Source: Asterias amurensis
Lineage: Eukaryota > Echinodermata > Asteroidea > Forcipulatida > Asteriidae
Assembly: GCF_032118995.1 (NCBI RefSeq)
Contig: NC_092663.1
Span: 620,001-684,000 of the forward strand
Length of the DNA: 64,000 nt
Direction: 5' to 3'
Positions within the stretch are counted from its first letter, which is position 1, and each line of letters starts with the position of its first letter. The position numbers and the translations under genes were made by a program. Below, piece after piece: positions 44,718 to 55,598 of the stretch. A model generated the notes under the pieces. That model was not told the DNA's origin. It did no database searches and saw only the letters and a program-made list of their open reading frames with translations.

Positions 44718-45453
44718 GAAAATCGGTGTTTCAACTTACACAAACAGTATAGGATACATGATTGAATTAATTAGAGGTAAGCAAGCTGCGCCTGGTGTTT
44801 TAGCACGTACCCTATATGTTAGCAAACTGCACATGTTAATAGAATGCGTTGATTAAGCAAAGCAACCGCATTACGCAAAGCCTGCGCCAAACAGAGCCAC
44901 AACCAGATGGCGCGTGGCACTATTTGCAGACAAACATTGTCACACGTGTGGGCACGCGACACCCTGCCACAAAGTGGGAGGAGCTTCATGGTTTACACCC
45001 TTCCTTTTTACCCAGCATAAGACGAGATAATCCCACCCTTACTTCCCAAACCATCTCCCAAGGTCTGGTGCTTTCTCAACTTCAAAACTGCTGAACTTCC
45101 CCAAGAATCTAATACAACAGTCGTATGTCTGACACGCGTATCTCCTTAAACTTCTTAAGCCAAAACCCACTTGAAGCCAGTTGTGTCTCAAGATGTAACA
45201 CAAGGACAAAAGTCTTGAGTCGTGGCAGAGCGTTAAGCTTACATCTACCATGGGGCGTCTTCGCAATGGGGGTTCACTTCGCTTTAATTTCGGGGTGAAA
45301 ACAAGATAATATACGGCTTACTTTCTTCATTAGACTCAAGTACCACTTAGGATGTGTAAAACAACTTCCTCTGATTTTGTGCGGTGGTGTATCGCAACTG
45401 TTACTTGCAAGACGTTTTCGGTCAAAGCACGGAGGAAGGGAGTTCATGGTTAA

Positions 45454-45763
45454 AGGAACACGTTGCCTTGGATCGGTCGAGTTGGTCTTTGAAAAGCGTT
45501 TGTAACCGTTTGTTATAAAATGCATATGGTTTGAAAGATGTTGTAAAAAGGAAATACAATGATCCACGCAAATTTGCCTCGAAATTGCGTGGTTTTCCTT
45601 TTACTTTGCGAACTAACACGGTCGGCCATATGGGAGTCAAAAATGTGACTCCCATAAATGGCCGACCGTGTTAGTCGACGAGATAAAAGGAAAACCACGC
45701 AACTTCGAGTGATACTTGTGTGGATCATTATATTCTACTCTTAAAATATCTTTCTAACCATAG
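45454..45763. mobile_element. Repeat B foldback MITE, right-truncated
   Basis: TTAA then AGGAACACGTTGCC at the left. The hairpin centre is perfect (GGGAGTCAAAAATGTGACTCCC), with a very well paired GGCCATATGGG / CCCATAAATGGCC core. The right arm stops at TCTTTCTAACCATA. Confidence 0.87.
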
Positions 45764-46859
45764 GCCCCCATATATGTAAAAACAACTGTTTGTTCGTGCC
45801 GAGGGCAAGATTTCATTGAATAAAGATAACTGGTAGGTCTATACCCTTTCGTTTTTATAAAGTTTACACACGTTCTAGTGCCATGCAAAGGCGTGAGTGT
45901 AAAAGAAATCATGGCGATTAGAAATCTCGACTCTTTGAAAGAGTGAATGAACTATAGCGGGTTAGGATAAGCATGGAGAAAGGACTTTCTCTATGGGGTA
46001 AGGCGGTGGGCAGTAATTGAGGCACTTAGTGAAAACCTAAGTCAAACAAGTCAAATATTAGCCACCCTTTAAAAGGGAGCTCAGAAATAAGAAGTTGTTA
46101 ATGGGAGGTTGACTTTATTAACAACACACTATTTACAAAGTTTAAGAGCTTTTTAAACTGGTCGCGCGCGTAAGGCACTTACACTGTTTGAAATTGGGTC
46201 ATTCTAATCGCATTACGGTCATTATTTTTCTTCCAAACTTTGTTTTGTGCTTCAAGTGCTCTACAATATATCCAAACACTTTGTAATGGTCGACTGGTAG
46301 GCGAAACTTTAGATACATCCTTTGCAAACACACCGATCTGTTTTCAAGGTGAGCTCCCAATATTAGCCACATTTCAAGCTATTGTGGTGGTCTATAAAGT
46401 CCTTCGTAAACACACAACGGACGCAGATGCTGTTAATAGCCAATAATGACAATTGTTATATTGGAAAAGTGTACCAAAGCGTGCAAGATGTTACACATAG
46501 GCGTCATGTGTGTATTGTCTGCACAATAACCCAATTCATCCCACTATATAAACACTAAGATTATACTCACGCAACAGGTTTCAACAAAGTCCTTGTTGGA
46601 AATAATGAAAAGCCATCAGGAGTAATGATGTGGGATATTAAAAAGCTACCAGTACATTTTAGTATTGATTATTCAATATATGGTTTGTTATTCATAATTC
46701 GACGATTCAAGGAGCGTTTTCAAAACCACGATAAGGGTTCAAACTCCGGCTTTTATGGTCTACCTGCTCGCGAAGCTCGTATCCGAAAACACACCGACGG
46801 GTCCCATACCAGAGGCAAAGCCCAATAAGATCTTCAAAAGGGGCCAGATTACCGAACTT

Positions 46860-47190
46860 TGAGACTTAAACATGGAAATTTGGTTATTGTCAAAAGACCA
46901 GTATTCTCACTTGGTATATCTCAACATATGCACAAAATAACCAAGCTGTGAATATTTCAACTCAATTGGTCGTCGAAGTTGCGAGAAAAATGCTTGCAGA
47001 TGTTTCATTTCGAGACCTCATCAGCTGAGGTCTCGACTCGAATTCAATTGGGATATTTTAGTGAGAAATTAATTCTTTCTCAGAACCTACGTTACTGTAG
47101 AGGGAGCCTTACTTGCTCGTTACCAAGTAAGTTATTATGTTAACAATTATTTTCAGTAATTACCAATAGTGTCCGGTGCCTTTAAATGGT
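46860..47190. mobile_element. Repeat A MITE, partly degraded
   Basis: It keeps CAAAAGACCAGTATTCTCAC, the GAGACCTCA...TGAGGTCTC hairpin and the right end ACCAATAGTGTCCGGTGCC. The left terminus is eroded. Confidence 0.8.
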
Positions 47191-47682
47191 TAGCTACACT
47201 TAGAAAGGTTTTTGTCTTCGAAATAAAAATGTATGGGAACCATTCGTCACTCCCAAGACATGAAAACTAACATACAAAGTTATACAACAAACAAGTCTGT
47301 GTTTTTTGAATGTTTTTTTTTGTGTGTTTTTTATTTTTTAACTTGAGCACGCTTTTTGTTACTTTCATACTTTGTTCATGAAAAACTTCTCTTGCGGGAA
47401 AAAGAGTCACGGAGTTTGAACAATACTGTGAATGATATCATCATGGTCATTAAAATTTGAATACATTAAAATACGCCGTTCTTGTTTTTTATCGACTACC
47501 ATGTGTATTTATTGCATTGGCAAAATTATGCTGGTTGTAAAAATGTGTATTAAGGACGCGGGCTGCATCTACTACAATGTTATGGTACCAGTAGCCAAAC
47601 AATTATTTGGGTCGTCCATGATGGTAGACCTACTTCATGTCGTATAGTACAACCACACTGCTGCTTCACATGAGACAAGACA

Positions 47683-50600
47683 ATGGCGTCATTCAACGGC
47701 AAAGTGGCTCTAATTACAGGTAAAAAAATACTGAATATCAACATCATGCTAAAAAATAAATAAATAACCTTATTCACAATCAACTATAGTACATCTCAGC
47801 AGTAAACAAAACATGTTGCTATATCATATTATGTGTTGATCGAGACATTTTTAGGGCCATGTCATACGAGGCAATTTCTACAGGCAAATTTGAGGTAACC
47901 AACTGGAGTGCATGATGAGTACTTTGCTTGCACCAGAGTAGTTTTCTAACATTGTCTTACGATCCGACAGAAACATATATTAAATTGTGAATGCTTTTTC
48001 TTTTTGAAGATTGCCTGGTAAATTGTCTCGTGTAAAGTGGCCCTTTACGTCTAATGTTTGTTGTGTTTGTACATGTAACAGGTGCGACGTGTAGTATTGG
48101 TGGCGCTACTGCGAGACGCCTAGCATCTATGGGATGTAGTCTTGCCCTAACAGGTAAAGATCAAGATGAGTTGATGGAACTAGCTAGGCAGTGTCAGAGA
48201 CTTGGACTTTCAGACAAGAAGGTGATAACGACAATCCTTATAATTTATTACCTTTTTTTTAAGTTGAATATTTATTGTCAAAACAATATAAAATCAGAGC
48301 TTACAACTTAAAATGACAATTTCAATTGAATAAGTCAGCATCAACAAGAAGATGTGGGTTGAGCAGAGACACTGAACGAACACACAACATGCGAATGGAA
48401 AACTTGTTTTTTCCCCTTTTTGCGATATTTCAGAAGTTCAATACCAAAATGGCGAATATTAAAACAAAACTTTTAGTTATCTTTGGTTTAGAGACGGAAG
48501 TTAAACGAATCTAACAAGCATTTCCCTTACGCGAAAAGGAGAAATAATTATTCAGAGTCGAGATACTTAATCCTAAGAGCGAGGAAACAAAAATATTTTA
48601 TTCATACCAATTATTTGGTAATAGAAGAATGATCGCCAATATTCCACGATTTTGCATGTTTTGAAAACTGATAGGATTTGAGGCATTGCATGGTGAGATA
48701 TCTGTCACAGAGTGAAAGAAAAGTAGCGAAATTACTCCAGATCTAATGGTAATAGAGTAACATAATATAATTTGTGTATGGCCAGAGTACATGTACAGTA
48801 CTTTAAATTTGTCGTGTAAGATAACAAGTTTTTATTTTTGAGTGGCCAAACCGCGCCTCAAAATTCCTTAAACTTGGTGAGCCATCTGATTTTATGCAAA
48901 GAGTAATGTGACTTCAACATAGGTTTTGATTGGTGAAGTGAAGGGTTATTTTGAACAATGAATATTCATGAGCAGGCTTGAGCGAGCAGGGATAAAAAGT
49001 TCAGGGGGAATACAAATACAATTCCTAAGTTTCTTTTCTGTTTGGGAGGGTGTGTAGACCCTATGGGAATATAATATATATTTTTGGCATTCGACATCAG
49101 AGCTTCTTGAGGAGAGGATGTGAATCCAGCCCAGAAGATATAAATTGCGATCCTTAGGAGAGAGGGCATAGCCAGCCTTAGGCAGTGAGAACTAGTGAGA
49201 GTTCAAGTCAATAATAGTTTTGAGTGGAGTGTCGCTTGCTAATAAATATTTTATATGTGGCGATTTTGAGAAGAACTTCGAGAAAGCCAGGATTTGCCAG
49301 TATTCCTGTAAGTTAACTTTTATAGTAATTGTTGTTAAATTTAAAGTGGAACTCTGCATTTATTGCACAGTTTTATAAAATTTATTTTATTTATTGTCAC
49401 AGGAAGAAAGTTGTCCAACCGTTTAAACAATGCAATGAGTATGTGATTTAATATCCCAGACGGGCGAGTTAGCCCACCGAATTTAAAATTGTGTTTCTCT
49501 ATTTTTGCGGTATTTAATAATGGGCCCCGAGTAGAACAAAGGCTTTGAGAAATAAGTTGATATTCTTTTTCTTATGATATTGTGAGATGACTTGTTGTAA
49601 ATAGACTGAGTAGTTAGAATGGTGTTCAGTATGTATTTATGTACAGGGCTTGTGCCTTGGGAAAAGCGTACTTGAGAAGAGGAAGGTGGACAGAGATCTC
49701 ACCCCGTTTACACGAGGACGGAACCTCCCCCCCCCCCCTAATAAGTCAGAGGAAGGCAGTACCGAGTAACATTAATGAGAGAGCTTGTAAATATTGTAGA
49801 AAGTAAAATGTAAATAAATTTGTAAATATAAATGAGAAGCGTCACCATAGTTTTCTTGTGCATGTGTGTGTGTGTGTCGAGGGGGTAGGTGTATAGACAA
49901 CTGAAGGTCTATACTTGGGTGAAGTCCTGGGTATGTGACAGATTTGGTTTGCGGTAACACCATGTGTGTATCAACTTGCAGTTATTAAATATTGGTCTCA
50001 ACGTTTCGACAGCTTGCTCTAGTCATCAGGAGACTCCCGAACCCCAGAACATGCTCCGCGGTAGTAGAATAAAGCAAGACAGTTCTCTAAGAACAAATTC
50101 TACCTGGCAAGTAGATACATACATGGTGTTACCGCAAACCAAATATATATTAATTTTAATGTAAACCATATCAATTAAGTGTGATTCTCGCAAAGTCAAA
50201 TATCGTTCTCTTATTTGCACTTTTAATAACTCCCTTCAAACAGATTCTGCTTTTAGCTGGTGATTTGACCGATGACAAAAACGTAGAAGAAGTTGTGAAA
50301 CGGACTGTGGACAAATTTACAAGACTTGATGTATTGGTGAGTACTGGTTCGACACTGGACACCTTTGGTAATTGTCAAAGACCAGTCTTCTCACTTGGTG
50401 TATCTCAACATAAAACACAAACTAACAAATCTGTGAAAAATTGAACTCAATTGGTCATCCAAGTTGCAAGATAATAATGGAAGAAAAAACACCCTTGTCA
50501 CATGAGTTTGTGCTTTCAGATGCTTGAAATCTAATACTGAGGTCTCGAAATCAATTCAAATATTTTAGAGGAAATTACTTCTTTCTCGAAAACTACGTTA

Positions 50601-53600
50601 CTTCGTGCAGAGGGAGTCGTTTCTCACAATTTGTTATACACCGATGTGTGTTAGCACTGTATACTCAGTACTTTCCCAAGTCCTGTGAAAAAAAAAAATC
50701 ACAGGCATTTTACTCGGGTGGGATTCGAACCCACGACCCTTGCAATTCTAGAGCAGTGTCTTACCAACTAGACTACCGAGGTTGCCCGGCAGAAAAAAAA
50801 ATATTGCATAATTAAAGCCATTGGACACTTTCGGAACAGAATAACTTACAGGGTTTACAGAAAATAATGGTGAAAGACTTCTATTGAAATAGTATTCAAT
50901 GAAATGCTTTACTTTTTGAGAAAACATTAAAACAATATCAATTCTCGATATCGAGAATTACAGATTTATTTTAAACACATGTCATGACACGGCGAAACGT
51001 GGAGAAACAAGGGTGGGTTTCCCGTTTTTTTTTTCTCCCGACTCCGATGACCAATTGAGCCTAAAATTCCACAGGTTTGTTTTTTTATACCAGTTGTGAT
51101 ATACGAAGTGTGGGCCTTGGATAATACTGTTAACCGAAAGTGTCCAGTGGCTTTAAAGGCAGTGGACACTATTGGTAATTACTCAAAATAATGTTTTAGC
51201 ATAAAACCTTTCTTGGGAGACGAGTAATGGGGAGAGGTTTATAGTATAAAACATTGTGAAAAAACGTCTCCCTCTGAAGTGCCATAGTTTTCGAGAAAGA
51301 AGTAATTATCCACGAATTTGATTTCGAGACCTCAGATTTAGAACTTGAGGTCTCGAAATCAAGCATCTAAACGCACACAATTTCTTGTGACAAGGGTTAT
51401 TTTTCTTTCATTATTAACTCGCAAGTTCGATGACCGATTGAGCTCAAATTTTCACAAGTTTGTTATTTTATGCATATGTTGAGATACACCAACTGTGAAG
51501 GTTAGTCTTGGTCAATTACTAATAGTAATTAATAGTATCCACTGCCTTTAAGCTTCAAATTAACACTAATCAGACAAATGAAGCTTTTCTTTCAGTAGTT
51601 TGAATGTTTACTATGATGATTTTGTTGTCTTTCATTGTTGTGTTCATTTAGGTGAACAATTTATCATGGGGAGGAATGCATCAGGATAAAACACCAGGTC
51701 ATCTGTTTGATGCGATGATGCAAATCAATGTCAGAGCAGTGTTCTATCTAACTAAACTGTCTGTCAAACATCTCAAACAAACTAAAGGTAACAAATATTT
51801 CAAATATATACTAATAACAAAAAATTGTAACAAATTTATATTGAGTAGATTTTGTTAAGACTCTCTATTAATTCATGCAAATGATTAATCAAATAATAAA
51901 AAAACTGACTGGGTGAATTAAAAAAGATTTAGGGGTGGACAAAGCAAAATTTACTAGAGCAGGATTTGAACCAACGCCTCCAGATTAATGTGACAGGGCT
52001 CTTCAGACTATAAGCTCCTCTAGCCCTATATGTTGGCAGTCTAGTTTCTCATTAGCATGTCAAGTTAATGCATATATGGTGCTAAATTAACCAGAGCTAA
52101 TTGTTGTCTTCTACTGTCTTTCCAGGTTGTATTATAAATAACTACAATGATCAAAGTTTAACAACAGTAAGTTACTAAGGAGTTATCCTCCCTTTTATTT
52201 CAGTACTGTGTAACACTCAACAGTCCACAAATAGGAAGACAAGTCTTATGAAAATCCTAACAATATACAAGAACCGTGAAAGCAAACTCCTGCTGACACT
52301 GATGGAAATAGTTCCTATCCCTTCTCTAAACAATGCAATCATGCAATGTTTCTCTCAACATGTCAACATGGTTTGTTTTTGTACAGATCTGTAACCCTTC
52401 TCTAAACATGTCAACATGGTTTGTTTTTTGTACAGATCTGTAACCCTTCTCTAAACATGTCAACATGGTTTGTTTTTGTACAGATCTGTAACCCTTCTCT
52501 AAACATGTTTACATGGTTGTTTCTTTTAGAGCTCTGAAAAACTTGTTTATGGCATGGTCAGGACAACACTGGATCAGTTTATGAGAAGTTTAGCGCATGG
52601 TAAGTAACATTTATTTAAATTTAGAACGTTCCACGGTAAGACTTGTGTGCATAGAGCTTCTTGAACAAGTGGCTTGTACACAAATATTGACTGCTTCGAG
52701 TGCTATGGTTAAAACTACGACTCCTGAGGTGATCCCCGGAGCGTCCTATTTCCCCAAGGCGCATACAAGGGAAAATGGACTCCGTCCGGGAATCAACGAG
52801 GGAGTCATAGTTTTAACCAAAGCACAAGTTAAAGCAGTCAATATTTGTTTTATAAAACCCCAACAGATCATTTTAGTAAATGTAATGTTCGTATGCGCGT
52901 TTCAGATACACAGATGCACAATTGATTGGGTTCGAGGTGGGTAAAAAGTAGCTGGGTACTGCACGCCGTGTAATAGTCTTTGGACTATCACACGGCAAAC
53001 GATGCACTATCATACAGCAAACAATTCACTATCACACGGCCGTCTAGTAAAACTAAGACATATCATGTTACGCGCTCTAAACGAATGAAAAGGCGAATAT
53101 TTATAATGGGTGTTATAATACACGATATGAAGAAGTTGGGCTAACAAAGCAAGTCTTTCAAGAAAATATTGATAAAAACAAAATGATTTGAATATCAGAA
53201 ACTTTACTGGAACAATTACATTACTACAAAATCTGTTACTTTTGTGTGTAATTTGTCGCTTGCTGAACTTTTGGATGAGGTTAGGCTGTTTGTATGTTAG
53301 CCTTAAAAATGATACATTAACACTATACAGCTGAACAGTCAAAAGACAATACTATCTTCTCAGTGCCCAATTTCATAAAAGTGCTTAAAGCAGGTTGAAG
53401 TATAAAAAAAATATTATATAGAATATTATTCTTAAAAGCCATTGGACACTTTCAGTAAACATTATTGTCCAAGTCCCACACTTCGTGTATCACAACTTAT
53501 ATATAAAATAACAAACCTGTGAACATTTTGGCTCAATCAGTCATCAGAGTTGGGAGAAAATAATGGGAAAACCTACCCTTGTTTCCGCACTAATGCCGTG

Positions 53601-55298
53601 TCATGACATGTGTTAAAAACAAATCCGTAAATCTTGATATCGAGAATTGATATTGTTTTAGTGTTTTCTCAAAAAGTAAAGCATTTCATGGAATAGTTTC
53701 AAGAGAAGTCTTTCACCATTACCTTCTGTAAACCCTAAAAGTTATTTGTAAATCTGTGAACTTTTAATTTTGTTTCTGTTCCGAAAGTGTCCAATGGCTA
53801 CAAGTGACTGACATTGATAGTTCAATCTCAAATCAAAAACTAAGACATTACTGTTTCCTTTTTTCAGATCTTGCCAAACATGAAGTTCGAGTAAACTCTG
53901 TAAAGTAAGTGTGTTTTATCTTAAACTATTCTAAAACTGTTCCTGATCATTGGAACACACGACTTCAGGATCTATTTTCTTAAGAATAACACTTGTAGAT
54001 TAACTCATTAACCAATTTAATAATTAACGATTAATGAAGCCAAACCAGAAAATTGTAAACCTGTTTGAAAATGAAATAATGATTGGTTTTTTTACAGCCC
54101 TGGTATGTCAACTGAATTGGACGCAAGTCATTCTTTCATTCTACCTACTGTAAGTACACAATTGAAATATTTATTTTCACTTCCAAATGTTACTCTTATA
54201 TCTACCCCTTTAATCCCCTAGAACCAAAGACAAACTCATTGAACTTTTGTTCGGTAATTGCAAACTGACCTGTTACCATCAACATTGACCTTTGCTCAAC
54301 AACTTAACATTTACTGCTAGTGGTATAATAACTGCAGATTCGATAAATATTTAACTTCACAAATTTACTGGTAGAAGAGTAAAGGATTCAAAAAGATTCA
54401 CATCATGAAATTAAATGCACTTGACACTAGTGGTAATTACTCAAAGTAATTATTATCCCGACGGTCGGGAACCAATTGCAGGTGCATGATTTCTCAGTTG
54501 TGACCTGAGCACATTTTGTCTGCACTGTGCAGACAGTCTGATGTGGGCGCAAGAAAATTGTAAGTCGACCTGAGGCCAGCTTAAGGAACAACAATGTCCC
54601 AAACGTCCCAAAGCCCCCCCACCCCCCCCCCCATTACTATTATTTAGGGGGTTTTGTCTATTTACAGGACTACATTCATAAACAATCATAACATTTAGAG
54701 AAAATAGACATTAATGATAATTGTTTAAGACCAGTCTTCTATCTAGGTGTATCTCAACCGATGCATAAAATAACAAATCTGTGAAAATTTGAGCTTGATT
54801 GGTCGTCACAGTTGCGTGATAACTATGAAAGAAAAAAATACCCTTGTCACACTAAGTTGTGTGCTTTCAGATGCTTGATTTTGAAACCTCAAATTCTAAA
54901 TTGAGGTCTAAAAATCAAATTCATGGAAAATAATTTCTTTCTAAAAAACTACGTCACTTCAGTGGTCGTCGTTTTTCATAATGTTTGATACTATCCACCT
55001 CTCCCCATTACTCGTTACCAAGCGAGGTTTTATGTTGATAATTATTTTGAGTAATTACCAATTGTGTCCACTGCCTTGAAGTATCTGTCTGAAACCCTGA
55101 TTCAATCTTTGTGTATGTGATTTCTTAATCTAGATAGTGAAAGGGAACAAGGACTATCCGCTGAGTAAGCACAGTAAAGACAAAGACGTAGCTGCAGCTA
55201 TTGCCTTCCTAGCGTCACATGATGCAGATATGGTTACAGGGCAACTCATGTCTATAGACGGTGGGAGAAGTATACGACCTGGTACTCCAATGAACTGA
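47683..55298 (+). CDS. Short-chain dehydrogenase/reductase (classical SDR fold) with altered active site, nine exons
   Basis: Exons: 47683-47719, 48082-48221, 50244-50336, 51652-51787, 52126-52166, 52530-52599, 53868-53904, 54098-54149 and 55134-55298. All are GT-AG and phases agree, giving 256 aa, the usual SDR length. It has a Rossmann N-terminus GKVALITGATCSIGGATA (6-23), helix-4 Asn in QINVRAVF (N116), Y156 in VYGMVR, VNPGMSTE (184-191) and the C-terminal GQLMSIDGG. It resembles FabG-like reductases of invertebrates, so an NAD(P)-linked oxidoreductase is the default expectation. But the TGxxxGxG central Gly is Ser17, NNAG is NNLS (92-95), the catalytic Ser position is N143, and YxxxK reads YGMVR (R160). 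The reading frame and splice sites are otherwise intact. Candidate pseudoenzyme or specialised enzyme; substrate unknown. Confidence 0.9.
48812..49945 (+). mobile_element. Possible old solo LTR-like segment
   Basis: About 1.1 kb in SDR intron 2 with LTR-like composition: a TATA-like GGATAAAAAG near 48993, an AATAAA at about 49241, TGT... near the start and ...TGACA at the end. No convincing target duplication or second copy is in the window. A poly(C) run (49728) and a (TG)n run (49863) lie inside. Treated as a fossil of uncertain family. Confidence 0.25.
49943..50150 (-). mobile_element. Repeat E fragment with hammerhead motif
   Basis: Two parts of the family face each other: TTTGGTTTGCGGTAACACC at the left, and AAGTAGATACATACATGGTG...ACCGCAAACCAAA at the right, with the ribozyme-like segment at 49994-50034 between them. 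Confidence 0.65.
49994..50034 (-). ncRNA. Hammerhead ribozyme motif (repeat E), shortened stem II
   Basis: Minus strand: GTCTC, CTGATGA, CTAGAGCAAGCTGTC, GAAA, CGTT, GAGAC. Helix I is perfect and the core complete, but stem II has lost a few bases. Confidence 0.55.
50349..50636. mobile_element. Repeat A MITE, right-truncated by SINE arm
   Basis: It starts at CTGGACACCTTTGGTAATTG just inside SDR intron 3 and breaks off after GTTTCTCACAATTTGTTATA, where the tRNA-containing foldback family begins. Confidence 0.8.
50637..50790 (-). mobile_element. tRNA-containing foldback SINE, left half
   Basis: Left arm ACACCGATGTGTGTTAGCAC...TACTCAGTACTTTCCC, then the minus-strand module with B box GGATTCGAACCC and A box AACTAGACTACC. 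Confidence 0.78.
50812..51156. mobile_element. Repeat G MITE (relative of A), chained to the next element
   Basis: TTAA at 50812-50815 and 51153-51156. Ends AGCCATTGGACACTTTCGG and CCGAAAGTGTCCAGTGGCT. Internal palindrome TTCTCGATATCGAGAA. The inverted relative is at 53437-53800. Confidence 0.85.
51153..51551. mobile_element. Repeat A MITE with shared and own TTAA flanks
   Basis: The left TTAA (51153-51156) is also the right flank of repeat G, and the right TTAA is at 51548-51551. Full-length, with the GAGACCTCA/TGAGGTCTC hairpin. Confidence 0.92.
51900..52030 (-). mobile_element. tRNA(Asn)-derived SINE
   Basis: Diverged head (GGATTTGAACCAACGCC on the plus strand as the B-box complement) with the tail GACTGGGTGAATTAAAAAAG shared with 28815-28955. 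Confidence 0.7.
52352..52529 (+). repeat. Tandem 46-49-bp duplication of the SDR exon 6 splice-acceptor region
   Basis: Three units (CAACATGGTTTGTTTTTGTA then CAG, ATCTGTAACCCTTCTC) end in acceptor-like CAG before 52387, 52436 and 52484. The real acceptor (before 52530) sits in the fourth, diverged unit: TACATGGTTGTTTCTTTTAG then AGCTCTGAA. Confidence 0.85.
52678..53121 (+). mobile_element. Repeat D element, opposite orientation to 34540-34932
   Basis: Hairpin arms CAAATATTGACTGCTTCGAG and AAAGCAGTCAATATTTG are followed by TATGCGCGTTTCAGATAC, the CACACGGC repeats and the end TGGGTGTTATAATAC. In SDR intron 6. Confidence 0.78.
53437..53800. mobile_element. Repeat G MITE, inverted copy
   Basis: TTAA-like left flank then AGCCATTGGACACTTTCAG. 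The right end is CCGAAAGTGTCCAATGGCT. Contains GATATCGAGAATTGATATTG, matching 50812-51156 in reverse. Confidence 0.83.
54412..55085. mobile_element. Compound repeat A copy interrupted by other sequence
   Basis: A left fragment TTGACACTAGTGGTAATTAC (54420-54455), then about 240 bp of unrelated sequence with a poly(C) run, then most of a repeat A copy to CCAATTGTGTCCACTGCC. In the last SDR intron. Confidence 0.7.
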
Positions 55299-55595
55299 CT
55301 TGGGTTTTAATGTATACGACCCAGTAATCCAATGATCTGACTTGGGACTAAATCTAGTACTCAAATTAACTGACTTGGGTCTAAATGTATATGACCTCCA
55401 ATGTACTGACTTGAGTCTAAACCTAGTACTACACTGAACTGACTTGGCTCTAAATCTAGTACTCTAATGAATTGACTTGGGTCTAAATCTAGTACTCAAA
55501 TGGGCCGACTTGGGTCCAAGTCTAGTACAGTACTTCAATGGACTGATTTGGGTCTAAATCTAGTACTCCAATGGACCAACTTGGGACTAAATAAG
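55269..55595 (+). repeat. ~37-bp minisatellite spanning the SDR stop codon and 3' UTR
   Basis: Nine imperfect units containing ACTGACTTGGG-like sequence. The first begins at TATACGACCTGGTACTCC, inside the last seven codons, and includes the stop. AATAAA signals follow at about 55761 and 55827. Confidence 0.85.
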
Positions 55596-55598
55596 GGC

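Larger units (their letters stand above)
44720..47682. other. FERD3L-SDR spacer
   Basis: It holds a right-truncated repeat B copy (45454-45763) and a left-truncated repeat A copy (46860-47190). The rest is AT-rich, with no supported gene. The SDR promoter must lie at its right end and has no clear TATA box. Confidence 0.55.
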
